Assembly (NCBI GenBank): GCA_041679065.1
Contig: JBBABI010000064.1
Location: forward strand, 1-7,182
DNA from: CAJBLF01 sp041679065
GTDB lineage: Bacteria; Patescibacteriota; Gracilibacteria; Absconditabacterales; Absconditicoccaceae
DNA length: 7,182 nt
Direction: 5' to 3'
This document shows, piece after piece, positions 1 to 6,984 of this stretch. The notes below the pieces were generated by a model that was given only the letters and a program-made list of their open reading frames with translations, was not told where the DNA came from and ran no database searches. A program made the translations under genes and the position numbers. Position 1 is the stretch's first letter. Every line of letters begins with the position of its first letter.

Positions 1-678
1 AAAGACAATCAACAAACTTCTCAAGGGATAACCAATACCATCAGCGTTGCTGGCGAAGGCAAAACTTCTGTAACTCCCGACGAATTAGTGATCAGCGCTA
101 CGGTTTCTGAACTAGGAACAACGACCAAAGAAGCACAGACTGCAGCTAACGACAAAATCACGAAAGTCCAAACGATCCTCAAAGACGCAAAAGTCTCTGC
201 GGATGATTTTCAGACGACGAATGTCAGCGTCAATCCTGAATACGATCGAAGCAATAATACCCAGACATTAAAAGGATATAGATCACAACAGACATTGACT
301 ATCGAGGTCAAAGGAGATAATTTCACCACCAGATGAGGAGAAGTGATCGATAAAATCTCTGAAATCGGCGGAGTAAATATCGACAACACCTATTTTAATC
401 TCAAAGATCAGAATGCTGCCATGCTGATAGCTCGCCAAAAAGCTTTTGATGATGCTCAGACTAAAGCTCAACAATTAGCCAAAGTAGGCGGAGTAATGCT
501 CGGCAAACCGATTATGATTACGGATAATGCTATCCAATATACGCCTATCCCTTATTACAGAGCGATGGATGAGAAAGTTGCAACTGCTTCTGATGCTGGG
601 ACCGTAAGCATTGCTCCACTCTCTGCAGGGCAAAGCGATGTAAGCGTAAACATCAATGTCGTGTTTGAAATCAAATAA
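1..678 (+). CDS. SIMPL-domain (DUF541/YggE-like) protein, 5' partial
   Basis: The reading frame is open from the first base to TAA at 676-678, giving 225 visible residues; the start and any signal peptide lie left of the window. One in-frame TGA (334-336), read as Gly, joins two halves of one domain. SIMPL features are visible: an opening ISVAGEGKTSVTPDELVIS strand, a helix with repeated A/K/T residues followed by a KVQTILKDAKVSADDFQTTN segment, the GYRSQQTLTIEVK strand, the VIDKISEIGGVNID turn, a helix MLIARQKAFDDAQTKAQQLA, and a final SVNINVVFEIK strand. This is the typical DUF541 order. Family members are usually exported or surface-associated and their biochemical role is poorly defined (E. 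coli YggE is linked to oxidative stress). It is convergent with lgt with only 10 nt between the two stops. The family call is confident; a function is not claimed. Confidence 0.9.
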
Positions 679-688
679 GAAATTTTGT

Positions 689-1534
689 CTATTTTCTGTT
701 TTTATAAAATTTCCACAACAGAACCAATCAGATCATAAAAAATCCTATGAAAAACCATTGTGAGATAGTGAAAGCGCCGCGGAATTCTAATTGGGAATCA
801 GCTCTGTAATATTCTAAGAAGAATCTTACGAAACTATATCGGAGAAGAAAAATAGCTGACCGCATTCACGGATGGAAGAGTTTTCTGCGTATCTGCGAGT
901 GTATCACCAACAGTCAGATAACGAAGGTCACGATACCCTCCCGGAAGAGAGCCAGGAAGTTGGTATTTATCCTGAGAAACTCATCCACTGCAGGATAGAC
1001 ATGGAAGATATTAAGTTCGCGAAGCAGGGAAAAAAGCGGATAGCCAGGACGCGGCAACCGATCAGATGCTACGACTCCATAGAGTTCCTGATTAAGATAA
1101 TTCCCAAATCTTCCAAGGGCGATGCCGATAGGAAGAAACAGCAGAAGAATATCAAAAAGCATCCGGAGATCATATTTTTTTCCTTTCTGCCATTTCCGGA
1201 ATAACAGAATCGCAACCACTACCCCGAAAATTCAACCGATGAATGACATCCCTCATTTTCGGAAAGCCAGAATTTCAGCAGGATGCTGGAGAAAGTACTG
1301 AGGATAATAAATAATATCATTTCCCAGTCTGCCGCCAAGCATAACTCAGAGTAGGATGAAAATAAGAAGATCTTCTGTATGTTTTTCAAGGATGTTTTGT
1401 ATCCAAGGAAATGATTTGGCGAAATATTTTTTCTTCGCCAGGAACTTGAAGCCGATGTAGCCCAAAATGAAGGAGATGAAATAGAATATCCCGTATCGGT
1501 AGATATGTAAGGATCAGATGGAAAATGCTACCAT
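689..1534 (-). CDS. lgt: Prolipoprotein diacylglyceryl transferase Lgt
   Basis: Lgt is an inner-membrane enzyme that moves diacylglycerol from phosphatidylglycerol to the lipobox cysteine of prolipoproteins, the first step of lipoprotein maturation. Read with TGA as Gly the frame gives 281 residues (E. coli about 290) from ATG at 1532-1534 to TAG at 689-691. It contains seven TGA codons (1514, 1346, 1253, 1232, 914, 866, 728). Landmarks are FSIGSLHIYRYG near the N-terminus (Y14 matching E. coli Tyr26), GGMSFIGG at about 94-101, the signature GRFGNYLNQELYG (R142, N145, E150), and VRFFLEYYR (R237, E241, R244), spaced almost as in E. coli. Several hydrophobic segments fit the multi-pass topology. 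The His of the usual SFHGG motif (E. coli His103) is Ile99 here. No upstream ATG exists before the in-frame stop at 1640-1642, and no Shine-Dalgarno is visible. A promoter candidate lies 150 nt upstream. Confidence 0.95.
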
Positions 1535-1618
1535 AGAGAAAAGGGTTGAAAAGTTGAAGGGTGCGACCGAAGGAAGTCCTGTAAGGGGAAGTGTGGAAAG
1601 GTGATGGAGTTTTTTGTT

Positions 1619-1654
1619 TCGTCTTTGCGAGGAGTCCGCCTAGGCGGACGACGA
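1619..1654. repeat. GC-rich palindromic intergenic repeat
   Basis: A perfect 16-bp palindrome, GTCCGCCTAGGCGGAC, sits at 1634-1649. It is flanked by a second short inverted pair, TCGTC (1619-1623) and GACGA (1650-1654), with a bulged segment on the left. Its high GC content stands out against the AT-rich surroundings, which suggests a dispersed intergenic repeat rather than local drift. It lies within the presumed lgt leader, 85 nt or more upstream of the start codon, and would form a hairpin in that transcript. It is not followed by a T-run in the lgt direction, so it is not a classical terminator. Confidence 0.7.
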
Positions 1655-1692
1655 AGCAATCCAAATTTAAAATCAGGTATGAGTACCTGTAA

Positions 1693-1720
1693 CTTATATA
1701 CATTAAAACAATTTTTGCAA
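1693..1720 (-). promoter_or_regulatory. Candidate promoter for lgt
   Basis: On the minus strand TTGCAA (1720-1715) is followed after 16 bases by TATAAG (1698-1693). The predicted start is near 1686, which gives a leader of about 150 nt that includes the palindromic repeat. The same TTGCnn/16/TATAnn pattern precedes mscS and the VWA gene. AT-rich DNA yields such matches by chance, so the support comes mainly from recurrence and placement. Confidence 0.45.
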
Positions 1721-1752
1721 TTTCAAAAAGAGTTGAATGTTTTGTATTGAAG

Positions 1753-1837
1753 GATTAAAAAATTAAAACATTAAAAGATTAAAATATTCTTTACAAACCC
1801 AAATCTTTTAATTTTTTAGTCTTTTAATCTTTTAATC
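1753..1837. repeat. Inverted array of AT-rich 8-mers
   Basis: The left arm is four head-to-tail copies of nATTAAAA (1753-1784). The right arm is four copies of TTTTAATn (1806-1837), the reverse complement apart from one TTTTAGTC unit. The 32-bp arms are separated by 21 bases and differ from perfect complementarity at only about four positions. The outermost units, 1753-1760 and 1830-1837, match perfectly. Transcribed rightward it would form a long A/U hairpin ending one base before the ATG of yggU. It may be a dispersed repeat, a terminator-like structure for leftward reading, or a control element of yggU. Confidence 0.75.
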
Positions 1838-1838
1838 T

Positions 1839-2072
1839 ATGAAAATAAACGTCCTAGTCGTTCCATGAGCTAAAATAAATAAACTAGATATCCAGAAGGA
1901 TCTCATGGGCAATGAAGTCTATAAGATCCGATTGCATGCCAAACCAATTGATGGGGAAGCAAATGAGGCATTGATCGCTTTCTTGGCTCAGCATTTTTCT
2001 ACAGCAAAAAAAAATATCCGCATCGTCCGTGGTGCGAATAATAGACATAAGATTGTCGAAATTAGTGTATAA
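1839..2072 (+). CDS. yggU: YggU / DUF167 family small protein
   Basis: ATG at 1839 to TAA at 2070-2072 encodes 77 residues with one TGA (1866-1868), read as Gly, in the PGA turn. The protein opens with KINVLVVPGAKINK, continues with YKIRLHAKPIDGEANEAL, then IAFLAQHF, and ends with IRIVRGANNRHKIVEI. This matches the DUF167 pattern: a V-x-V-x-P-x-A strand, an A-x-P-x-D-G-x-A-N motif leading into a helix, and a G-x-x-x-R-x-K strand. Family members are about 75-100 residues and their function is unknown. The first ATG is chosen because the N-terminal strand is part of the domain; the next ATG (1904-1906) would remove it. No Shine-Dalgarno is present: the repeat array runs up to the start codon. 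It is divergent from lgt and convergent with mscS. Confidence 0.92.
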
Positions 2073-2079
2073 CTCAACC

Positions 2080-2190
2080 GTCATTCCCGCGAAGGGTCAT
2101 TCCCGCGAAGGCGGGAATCCATATTGCTTTTACTGTGGGTTCCACCTGCCTGCCGGTAGGCAGGGTTGCAAACCGTGACACCGGAACGAC
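2080..2190. repeat. Cluster of GC-rich hairpin repeats between yggU and mscS
   Basis: GTCATTCCCGCGAAGG occurs twice in exact tandem (2080-2095 and 2096-2111). The second copy continues into a hairpin with an 8-bp stem (ATTCCCGC 2099-2106, GCGGGAAT 2111-2118) and a GAAG loop. A second hairpin has a 7-bp stem (CCTGCCT 2145-2151, AGGCAGG 2158-2164). The outer ends also pair: GTCATTCC (2080-2087) with GGAACGAC (2183-2190), seven of eight positions. The cluster sits between convergent genes and could end transcription from both sides, but neither side has a strong T-run. Sequences of this kind are typical dispersed intergenic repeats. Confidence 0.75.
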
Positions 2191-2194
2191 AATA

Positions 2195-3037
2195 TTATTT
2201 CTTCTCTATTTCCTTATATAATCCAATCAATCCCGCTTGCACTTGCGATTTCATCATATCCGTAGGGATACCAGCATTGGGATCGAAACAAAACTCTATT
2301 TTCAGCTTACAAATTTTATCATTGAAACTATCTACCAAAGCTTGAGTATATTCAGGATATTTTACGAAAGCATAGGTATTGACCTTTTCTTTGGTCTTGG
2401 CTAATACGGAATCTATATCATCTTTGATATCTACTGTCGCTTCGATATCCAGTTTAAGGACGGATTCTAGACTATAGGTCTTGACTGCCGAATTAACAAA
2501 TTTAGCATTGGGGATTACTAATCTTCTGAAATCGAATGTTCTGATGATGATGTCTTTCATATTGATTTCCTCTATCTTCCCCATCACTTCCTTCCTATCT
2601 ATCTCCATAGAAATGATGCTGCCTGGTTGATATTCTTTGGTAGTGAAAATCATGATTCACGAAATCAGATTGGATAATGTCGCTCTGAAAGCGAATCCCA
2701 CTCCGATAGAGATACCTCAGAGAATCAATCCTATATTCATGCCTACGATGCTGAAACTTATGAAGAAAGAAAGCATCGCCAATGCATAGAAGATGACATC
2801 TCAAATTAATGCAGAGACATTCTGCACTTCCTTGCTTCATTTCGCCACGAAGCTTCTGGTAATCTTATTTTTGATGAACGTAGCGATGATCCTGGATATT
2901 GCCAGCAGGACAAAAGTGACGATTACTGCTGCGACGATCGCTATTATTTTGGAAATGATAGGATTCTGATAAATGGTCACCAGGACAGATCGGAATCCTT
3001 TGGTTGTGGTAGTAACTGCTGTGCCTACGGTATTCAT
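2195..3037 (-). CDS. mscS: MscS-family mechanosensitive channel
   Basis: This is a small-conductance mechanosensitive channel that opens under membrane tension to release solutes during osmotic downshock. From ATG at 3035-3037 to TAA at 2195-2197 it is 280 residues (E. coli MscS 286), with four TGA codons (2837, 2801, 2717, 2657) read as Gly. Three membrane segments are visible at about 27-55, 76-99 and 102-129. The third is the pore helix GLILGGISIGVGFAFRATLS followed by NLISGIMIF, the usual Gly/Ala-rich pattern. The beta domain follows, with G-x-I-I, KIEEINMKDIIIRTFDFR and VIPNAKFVNSAV (the family V-x-x-x-D-x-R-x-x-x-x-P-N block). The frame is also open to an ATG at 3133 (312 residues), but a promoter candidate at 3069-3096 would lie inside that version and the extra residues look non-coding, so 3037 is preferred. 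The frame is the same as the upstream VWA gene, separated from it by a TAA. Confidence 0.93.
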
Positions 3038-3068
3038 GGTATGAGCATATAAAGTAAAACACTTAATA

Positions 3069-3096
3069 AGTATACTCAGAAAGGGAAAAAATGCAA
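3069..3096 (-). promoter_or_regulatory. Candidate promoter for mscS
   Basis: On the minus strand TTGCAT (3096-3091), 16 bases, then TATACT (3074-3069). The predicted start near 3062 leaves a leader of about 25 nt before the preferred mscS ATG. The bases TGAG directly before the -10 are shared with the VWA-gene promoter candidate. Confidence 0.5.
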
Positions 3097-3148
3097 ATTT
3101 CGAGGACATAAAACTAGGGAGGCAGGTCATCATTAATGATGGTTTGAT

Positions 3149-5275
3149 TTATAATTTTTCTAGGTGCAGCCAAAGAATATCTTTGAGTGTCTGAGCTAGA
3201 TCTTGTACTTGTGAACACACCTGCCCATATCCCAAAGATTGGTCTGTAGACTGAAAAAGATCTACAATGGGACTTCCAGAAGAAGTGATGCCTACTCCAT
3301 AGACCAACACTCACATATCTCTTAATGTTTTGATTTTCTCTTTCATCTTTTTTGCATCATTTGATCCTCAGTCAGACAATATAATGATTATTTTCTTTGT
3401 TTTTCAGGACTGGATTTCCTGCAGATGCTCGTGCGAATATCATTTCATCTGATCAATGATCTCCTGCAATCCATCGAAATCATTGGTTCATCAATTCGCA
3501 TGATCAAGCACTCCATAGGTATGGAGTCTTTCTGCATCGATAAAATCAGATCATAAGTCTTTGCAATGCAACACTCAGGTCATCCTTTCCATAAACATCA
3601 ATGCCTGGGTAGTAAATTCTACCCCTTCATTGAGATTATGCTTTTCTTCCGCAAGTTTATCGTGCAAACGTTTGAGTGCCTCCAGCATAAGCAGGACAGC
3701 TATTTTCTGCTGTACGTTTTTATTGTTCTCTGTCATTGATCAGCTTCCATCTGCTATCAGTGTCAACTCGAATCTTCCCGTCAACTGTTCAAGTTTCTCG
3801 TGTTTGATATCCATTTCAAACATCTCGGGATTGAAATTCCCTCACTTTACTTCTGCGATGCCTCAGGCGATAGCTCAGGGATGAAGCCTGTAGCCGTGAT
3901 CAATATCCACCGGTCATTTTGCTTTGTAGCGGGGTTTTGTCCTATGGGATCTGATACGCTCAAATATATGTTCCACTTCTTCCATTACGGTATTCCCGGT
4001 TTGCATATCTTTCAGCTGTTCGAGCTGGGAGAGAAATCTGTCATATTCCTGCAACTGACGTAGTGCTGTTTCGAACTTTTCCTTATCTCCAGAATCTATT
4101 CACATATTTTTCACTCTTTTCTCCAGCTCTAGTTCTTCACGTGTCTTTTCCCTATTTTTCTCATCATAGATATCCTGCACAGCTTGTTTGAGTTTCTGCT
4201 TATCTTCATCGGAAAGCTCATTTTCCAGGATGTGTGGCATATGTGGCATATTCTGATAGAGTCCATCAAAAGGATTCTTAGGATCAGATCACTGAATATC
4301 TGGGTTGACGATGTCAGATGATGGCTGATTATCCTGAAGCTCATCATTTTTTCATGACAAGACCTGTTGGATCTGTTTGATGATTCATTTAGTTTTTTTT
4401 CATTGAGAGGATGATGGTTTTCAAGGAGTTTTATCTGGCGATGCCGGAGTATTTTCAGGAATGTCAGATGATGATTGATTGTTCTGACTACTCTGATTAT
4501 TTTGCGATTGATCACCTTTTCATTTGCCTTTATCTTTCTTATCTTTTTTATTTTCCTCCTCTTGTTTCTTTACATCCTCCTGCAGAAGTTTTTCATAAAT
4601 GGGTTCTATATATTCCCGCATCGTCTGTAATCTTTCCTTCAATGGTCAGGTAGTCGCTTCTTCAAGTACACCGTTTCTCTTGAGCCTTTTGATGATTGTT
4701 CTTATCCTGGGATTTATAGTGCACATTTCATCGTTTACCATCGCTTCTCTGATGAGCGTATAAGCAAACTGCAGATGCTTGGGCATAGCCAGATATTCTT
4801 TCTCTTTGAACATCTTGTCCTTGTAGTTGGTATAACATGTATTCTTGAGTACAGGCAATTTCCTGGGACTAATCAGATCGTTATTGTCCCGGATATCTCT
4901 CAGTACATTTTCCAGGGTATGATATGATTCAGCCAGATGTTCCCTTTTTTCCAGTCTCTGTGTCCTCTGAACAGCAACTTTTTTCCCATCATCAGTGCTT
5001 TGTAGCTCAACTTCTTCATCAAGATGTCAAAGTTCATGACCGATATCAAATATTATCTCCTCTTCGGAATACTCATATTTCTCTTTCATAAGTTTGGGAT
5101 TGATGGTGATCCTCGGTTTTTGCAAGTTCTGTAGATTGATTCCGGCCGTATGAGAAAACGTAGTATCCATGACTATTTCTATATTGCTATTTTTGGATAG
5201 CAAATTTATCCAAGGGGTATACTTGGTTATATCAAAAGAATCATATGTTGTTTGGGGTGTGTTTCTCATGGGCAT
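3149..5275 (-). CDS. Metallopeptidase-like (HExxH) protein with C-terminal VWA/MIDAS domain
   Basis: With TGA as Gly, one frame runs from ATG at 5273-5275 to TAA at 3149-3151: 708 residues with 22 TGA codons. The N-terminal part carries FDIGHELGHLDEE (His80, Glu81, His84), a zinc HExxH motif, followed about 35 residues on by TLENVLRDIRDN, a plausible site for a third zinc ligand. A helical region continues to about 235. Residues 235-300 are a K/E/Q/N/S-rich low-complexity linker, then a charged helical stretch. The C-terminal von Willebrand A domain has all MIDAS elements: DGSGSM (Asp509, Ser511, Ser513), GGTND (Thr597) and ILSDGGSND (Asp635). The layout recalls CobT- and DUF2201-type VWA proteins, some of which work with MoxR AAA+ ATPases, but no ATPase gene is in view. 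No signal peptide is seen, so it is probably cytoplasmic. An ATG at 5305 is also in frame but lies at the predicted transcription start. The exact role is unknown. Confidence 0.88.
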
Positions 5276-5309
5276 ATGTATGACATGAAAACAATAGTTT
5301 GCCATCCTA

Positions 5310-5337
5310 ATTATACTCAAAATATCTTTTTTAGCAA
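5310..5337 (-). promoter_or_regulatory. Candidate promoter for the VWA/peptidase gene
   Basis: On the minus strand TTGCTA (5337-5332), 16 bases, then a perfect TATAAT (5315-5310). The predicted start is near 5303, giving about 28 nt of leader to the ATG at 5275. The ATG at 5305 would be at or just before the start site, which is the reason for preferring 5275. Confidence 0.55.
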
Positions 5338-5682
5338 ATATTTCTGGATGACCTTGATGATTTCCATTGGAAAATTATATCCCGAACAGTACTATATCCC
5401 TGCTGGAATTTGGTTACAACTCCACAGAATTGCGTGGTGAAATGAGTTTTTCTCTCATACCTTGCAAAGGAACCAAAGTATGCAAAAAGATTGATCTATC
5501 CTATAAAGTGCAGTCATTTCCATTGACACCGTCAATGGCATATCGTATCGAGCAATCGGCTAACATCAGTAGTGACCTTTTTTGCTGCAGCTTGCTGTCA
5601 AATGTTATCGTAAATCAGATAACCGCAAATTCAACAAGATGAACAATGATAACAACAAATGCAGCATTATTTACAGAACACT
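5338..5682. other. Intergenic region upstream of the DGR reverse transcriptase
   Basis: These 345 bases separate the divergent VWA and RT genes. Open plus-strand stretches exist (ending at 5506 and at 5690), but they lack convincing starts and show no recognisable domain. The minus strand has only short open runs. No tRNA, tmRNA, SRP or RNase P signature was seen. The region contains a perfect inverted repeat, CCATTGAC-ACC-GTCAATGG (5520-5538), which could be a protein-binding site. Its right part is an adenine-rich segment treated separately as a possible template repeat. In DGRs this position, directly upstream of the RT, is where the non-coding template RNA is usually encoded. Confidence 0.6.
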
Positions 5683-5698
5683 TTGCATAGATCTTTAG
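5573..5698 (+). other. Candidate DGR template repeat (TR)
   Basis: Bases 5601-5660 contain 30 A but only 13 T. All five AAC triplets between 5621 and 5656 fall in one frame, together with an AAT, reading DNRKFNKMNNDNNKCS and ending at TAG 5696-5698. DGR templates typically concentrate in-frame AAC/AAT codons because adenines are the mutated positions. The place is right: same strand and immediately upstream of the RT. Against it, no matching variable repeat was found in the window, so the boundaries are guesses and the call is tentative. Confidence 0.35.
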
Positions 5699-5711
5699 AA
5701 AAAAGTATATT
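5683..5711 (+). promoter_or_regulatory. Candidate promoter for the RT-avd operon
   Basis: TTGCAT (5683-5688), 17 bases, then TATATT (5706-5711), with a predicted start near 5718. This allows either an almost leaderless ATG at 5719 or a 37-nt leader to the ATG at 5755. The -10 lies in the left arm of the hairpin at 5699-5735. If the template RNA is upstream it would need its own promoter or read-through. Confidence 0.4.
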
Positions 5712-5735
5712 TCACTCGATGACGTATACTTTTTT
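5699..5735. repeat. 11-bp inverted repeat / hairpin before the RT gene
   Basis: AAAAAAGTATA (5699-5709) and TATACTTTTTT (5725-5735) are perfectly complementary across a 15-nt loop. The right arm is a T-run, so the RNA could act as a weak, AU-only terminator for rightward transcripts, or it could be an operator overlapping the RT promoter candidate. It immediately follows the candidate TR, so it could also be the 3' structure of the template RNA. Confidence 0.5.
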
Positions 5736-5754
5736 TATTTTAGAATGGACAGAT

Positions 5755-6984
5755 ATGCTTGATCCGCAGCAAAAAAAGCAATTACTGTACGATCTTTTTG
5801 CATCATACGAAGTCATGAAACGCTGAAAATCAAACAAACATACGGTGATCGCTTTTGATATCAACAAAGAAAAAGAGATACTGCAGCTTTACGACGAGTT
5901 GCTCCATGAAAGATATCAGATATCACCATATACCTGTTTTCTTATCTACGATCCTGTGCCAAGAGAAATCTTTGCTCCCCATATCCGTGATCGTATCATA
6001 CATCATTTTATCTATACGCAACTCAATCCGATTCTTGAAGGTCTTTTTTTGGATAATAGTTATGCCTGCAGGATAGGGAAAGGGAATCACCATGCGATAC
6101 ACCAAGTGAAAAAGATGCTTAGAGCCGTTGGCGATAATTATACCCAAGAAGCATGGGTCGCTAAATATGATATCTCCGGTTACTTTATGTCGATAGATAA
6201 GACTATCCTTTCTTCCCTGGTTAAAACCATCCTTGAGGACAATCAATCTCGTATCCCCTATCCTTTTGCATGGCTGCGGAACATCATCCAGACCATCATC
6301 ATAAATGACCCGACGCTCCATTATCATCGTATAAGCTACAGCAAGAAGCGGAATAGTTTCCCCAGAAGCAAATCCCTTTTTGCGAGCAAAGCGTGAACAG
6401 GGCTGCCACTGTGAAATCTCACCAGTCAGATTTTTGCGAATATCTATCTCCATGAACTGGATATTTTTGTAGTGCAGAATCTCTGAATACGCCAGTACGG
6501 AAGATATATGGATGACTTCGTCCTGATGCATACCGACAAATCCTACCTTCAAAACTGCATCATACAGATAGAGCGTTTCTTGCATGAAAGATTACATCTT
6601 CAGCTACATCCAAACAAAAGATATTTCCAGCCGATCAGGCATGGAGTCACATTCTGCTGAGTCCAGATATATCCATATTATATGTTTCCCCGCAAAAGGA
6701 CTATCGGGCGTCGGAAGAAAAAAATGTATGAATGGAAATCACATCCGCCGGATTCTTATAAGGAATGGGAACTGTTTCGCAGCACCTGCAACAGCTATCT
6801 CGGCATGTTGAAGCATCGATCGACCTATCGTCTAAGGATACAAATGCTATCACTCCTTCCTGTATATCGGCAAAATCATATCAGATACAAACATCCTTTC
6901 GACAAAATCATCCTCAAAATCAAGAAGGTCAAAAGGAAATTCAAGAAAACGCTTTATATTTTTTACAAACTCTTCTGATGGTAA
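5755..6984 (+). CDS. Reverse transcriptase of a diversity-generating retroelement (DGR)
   Basis: DGR RTs copy a template RNA into cDNA with errors at adenines; the cDNA then replaces a variable region of a target gene. ATG 5755 to TAA 6982-6984 gives 409 residues with six TGA codons (5824, 6394, 6412, 6484, 6658, 6976). The N-terminal part MKRGKSNKH, then YTCFLIYDPVPREIFAP, RDRIIHH and NSYACRIGKGNHHA (about 102-114), resembles the Bordetella phage Brt order. Catalytic elements are KYDISGYFMSID (Asp139), the DGR-type motif GLPLGNLTSQIFANIY (LGNLTSQ, 219-225, in place of the group II intron type), and GRYMDDFVLM (YMDD 251-254). A basic C-terminal tail follows and there is no maturase or endonuclease domain. 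An in-frame ATG at 5719 would add 12 residues. It overlaps the downstream avd gene by 7 nt. Confidence 0.92.

Larger units (their letters stand above)
1535..1838. other. Divergent intergenic region between lgt and yggU
   Basis: These 304 bases hold no supportable gene. From left to right there is the presumed lgt leader (1535-1686), containing a GC-rich palindromic element at 1619-1654. A candidate lgt promoter on the minus strand follows (1693-1720), then an AT-rich inverted array of 8-mers (1753-1837) that ends one base before the yggU start codon. A weak plus-strand promoter for yggU is possible, with TTGAAT at 1733-1738 and TTAAAA at 1755-1760, but the -10 match is poor. An open stretch on the minus strand here only extends lgt upstream without a start codon. 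Confidence 0.7.

Noticed and set aside
872..1204. Plus-strand frame opposite lgt
   Set aside because: Antisense to the Lgt signature motif region.
1386..1703. Minus-strand frame overlapping the lgt N-terminus
   Set aside because: Different frame from Lgt; runs through the palindromic repeat and shows no domain.
3561..4063. Two overlapping plus-strand frames opposite the VWA domain
   Set aside because: They are antisense to the MIDAS-containing region and have no recognisable features.
4129..4515. 128-codon minus-strand frame within the VWA gene linker
   Set aside because: Shifted frame over the low-complexity linker; the correct frame is continuous with the peptidase and VWA parts.
5252..5506. 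Plus-strand frame starting inside the VWA gene 5' end
   Set aside because: Overlaps the VWA start antisense and has no domain or codon support.
5298..5690. Plus-strand frame open under code 25, ending at TAG 5688-5690
   Set aside because: No convincing start, overlaps the VWA gene promoter, no homology recognised; left as intergenic, although its 3' part overlaps the candidate TR in another frame.
5338..5755. CRISPR array or tRNA in the VWA-RT gap
   Set aside because: No regularly spaced direct repeats and no T-loop or cloverleaf pattern were found.
5923..6585. 220-codon open frame on the minus strand opposite the RT
   Set aside because: It is fully antisense to the RT, whose catalytic motifs are clear, and shows no domain pattern of its own.
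5755..6984. Group II intron or retron RT
   Set aside because: No maturase or HNH domain, no intron RNA motifs or retron ncRNA seen; the LGNLTSQ motif and adjacent Avd fit a DGR.
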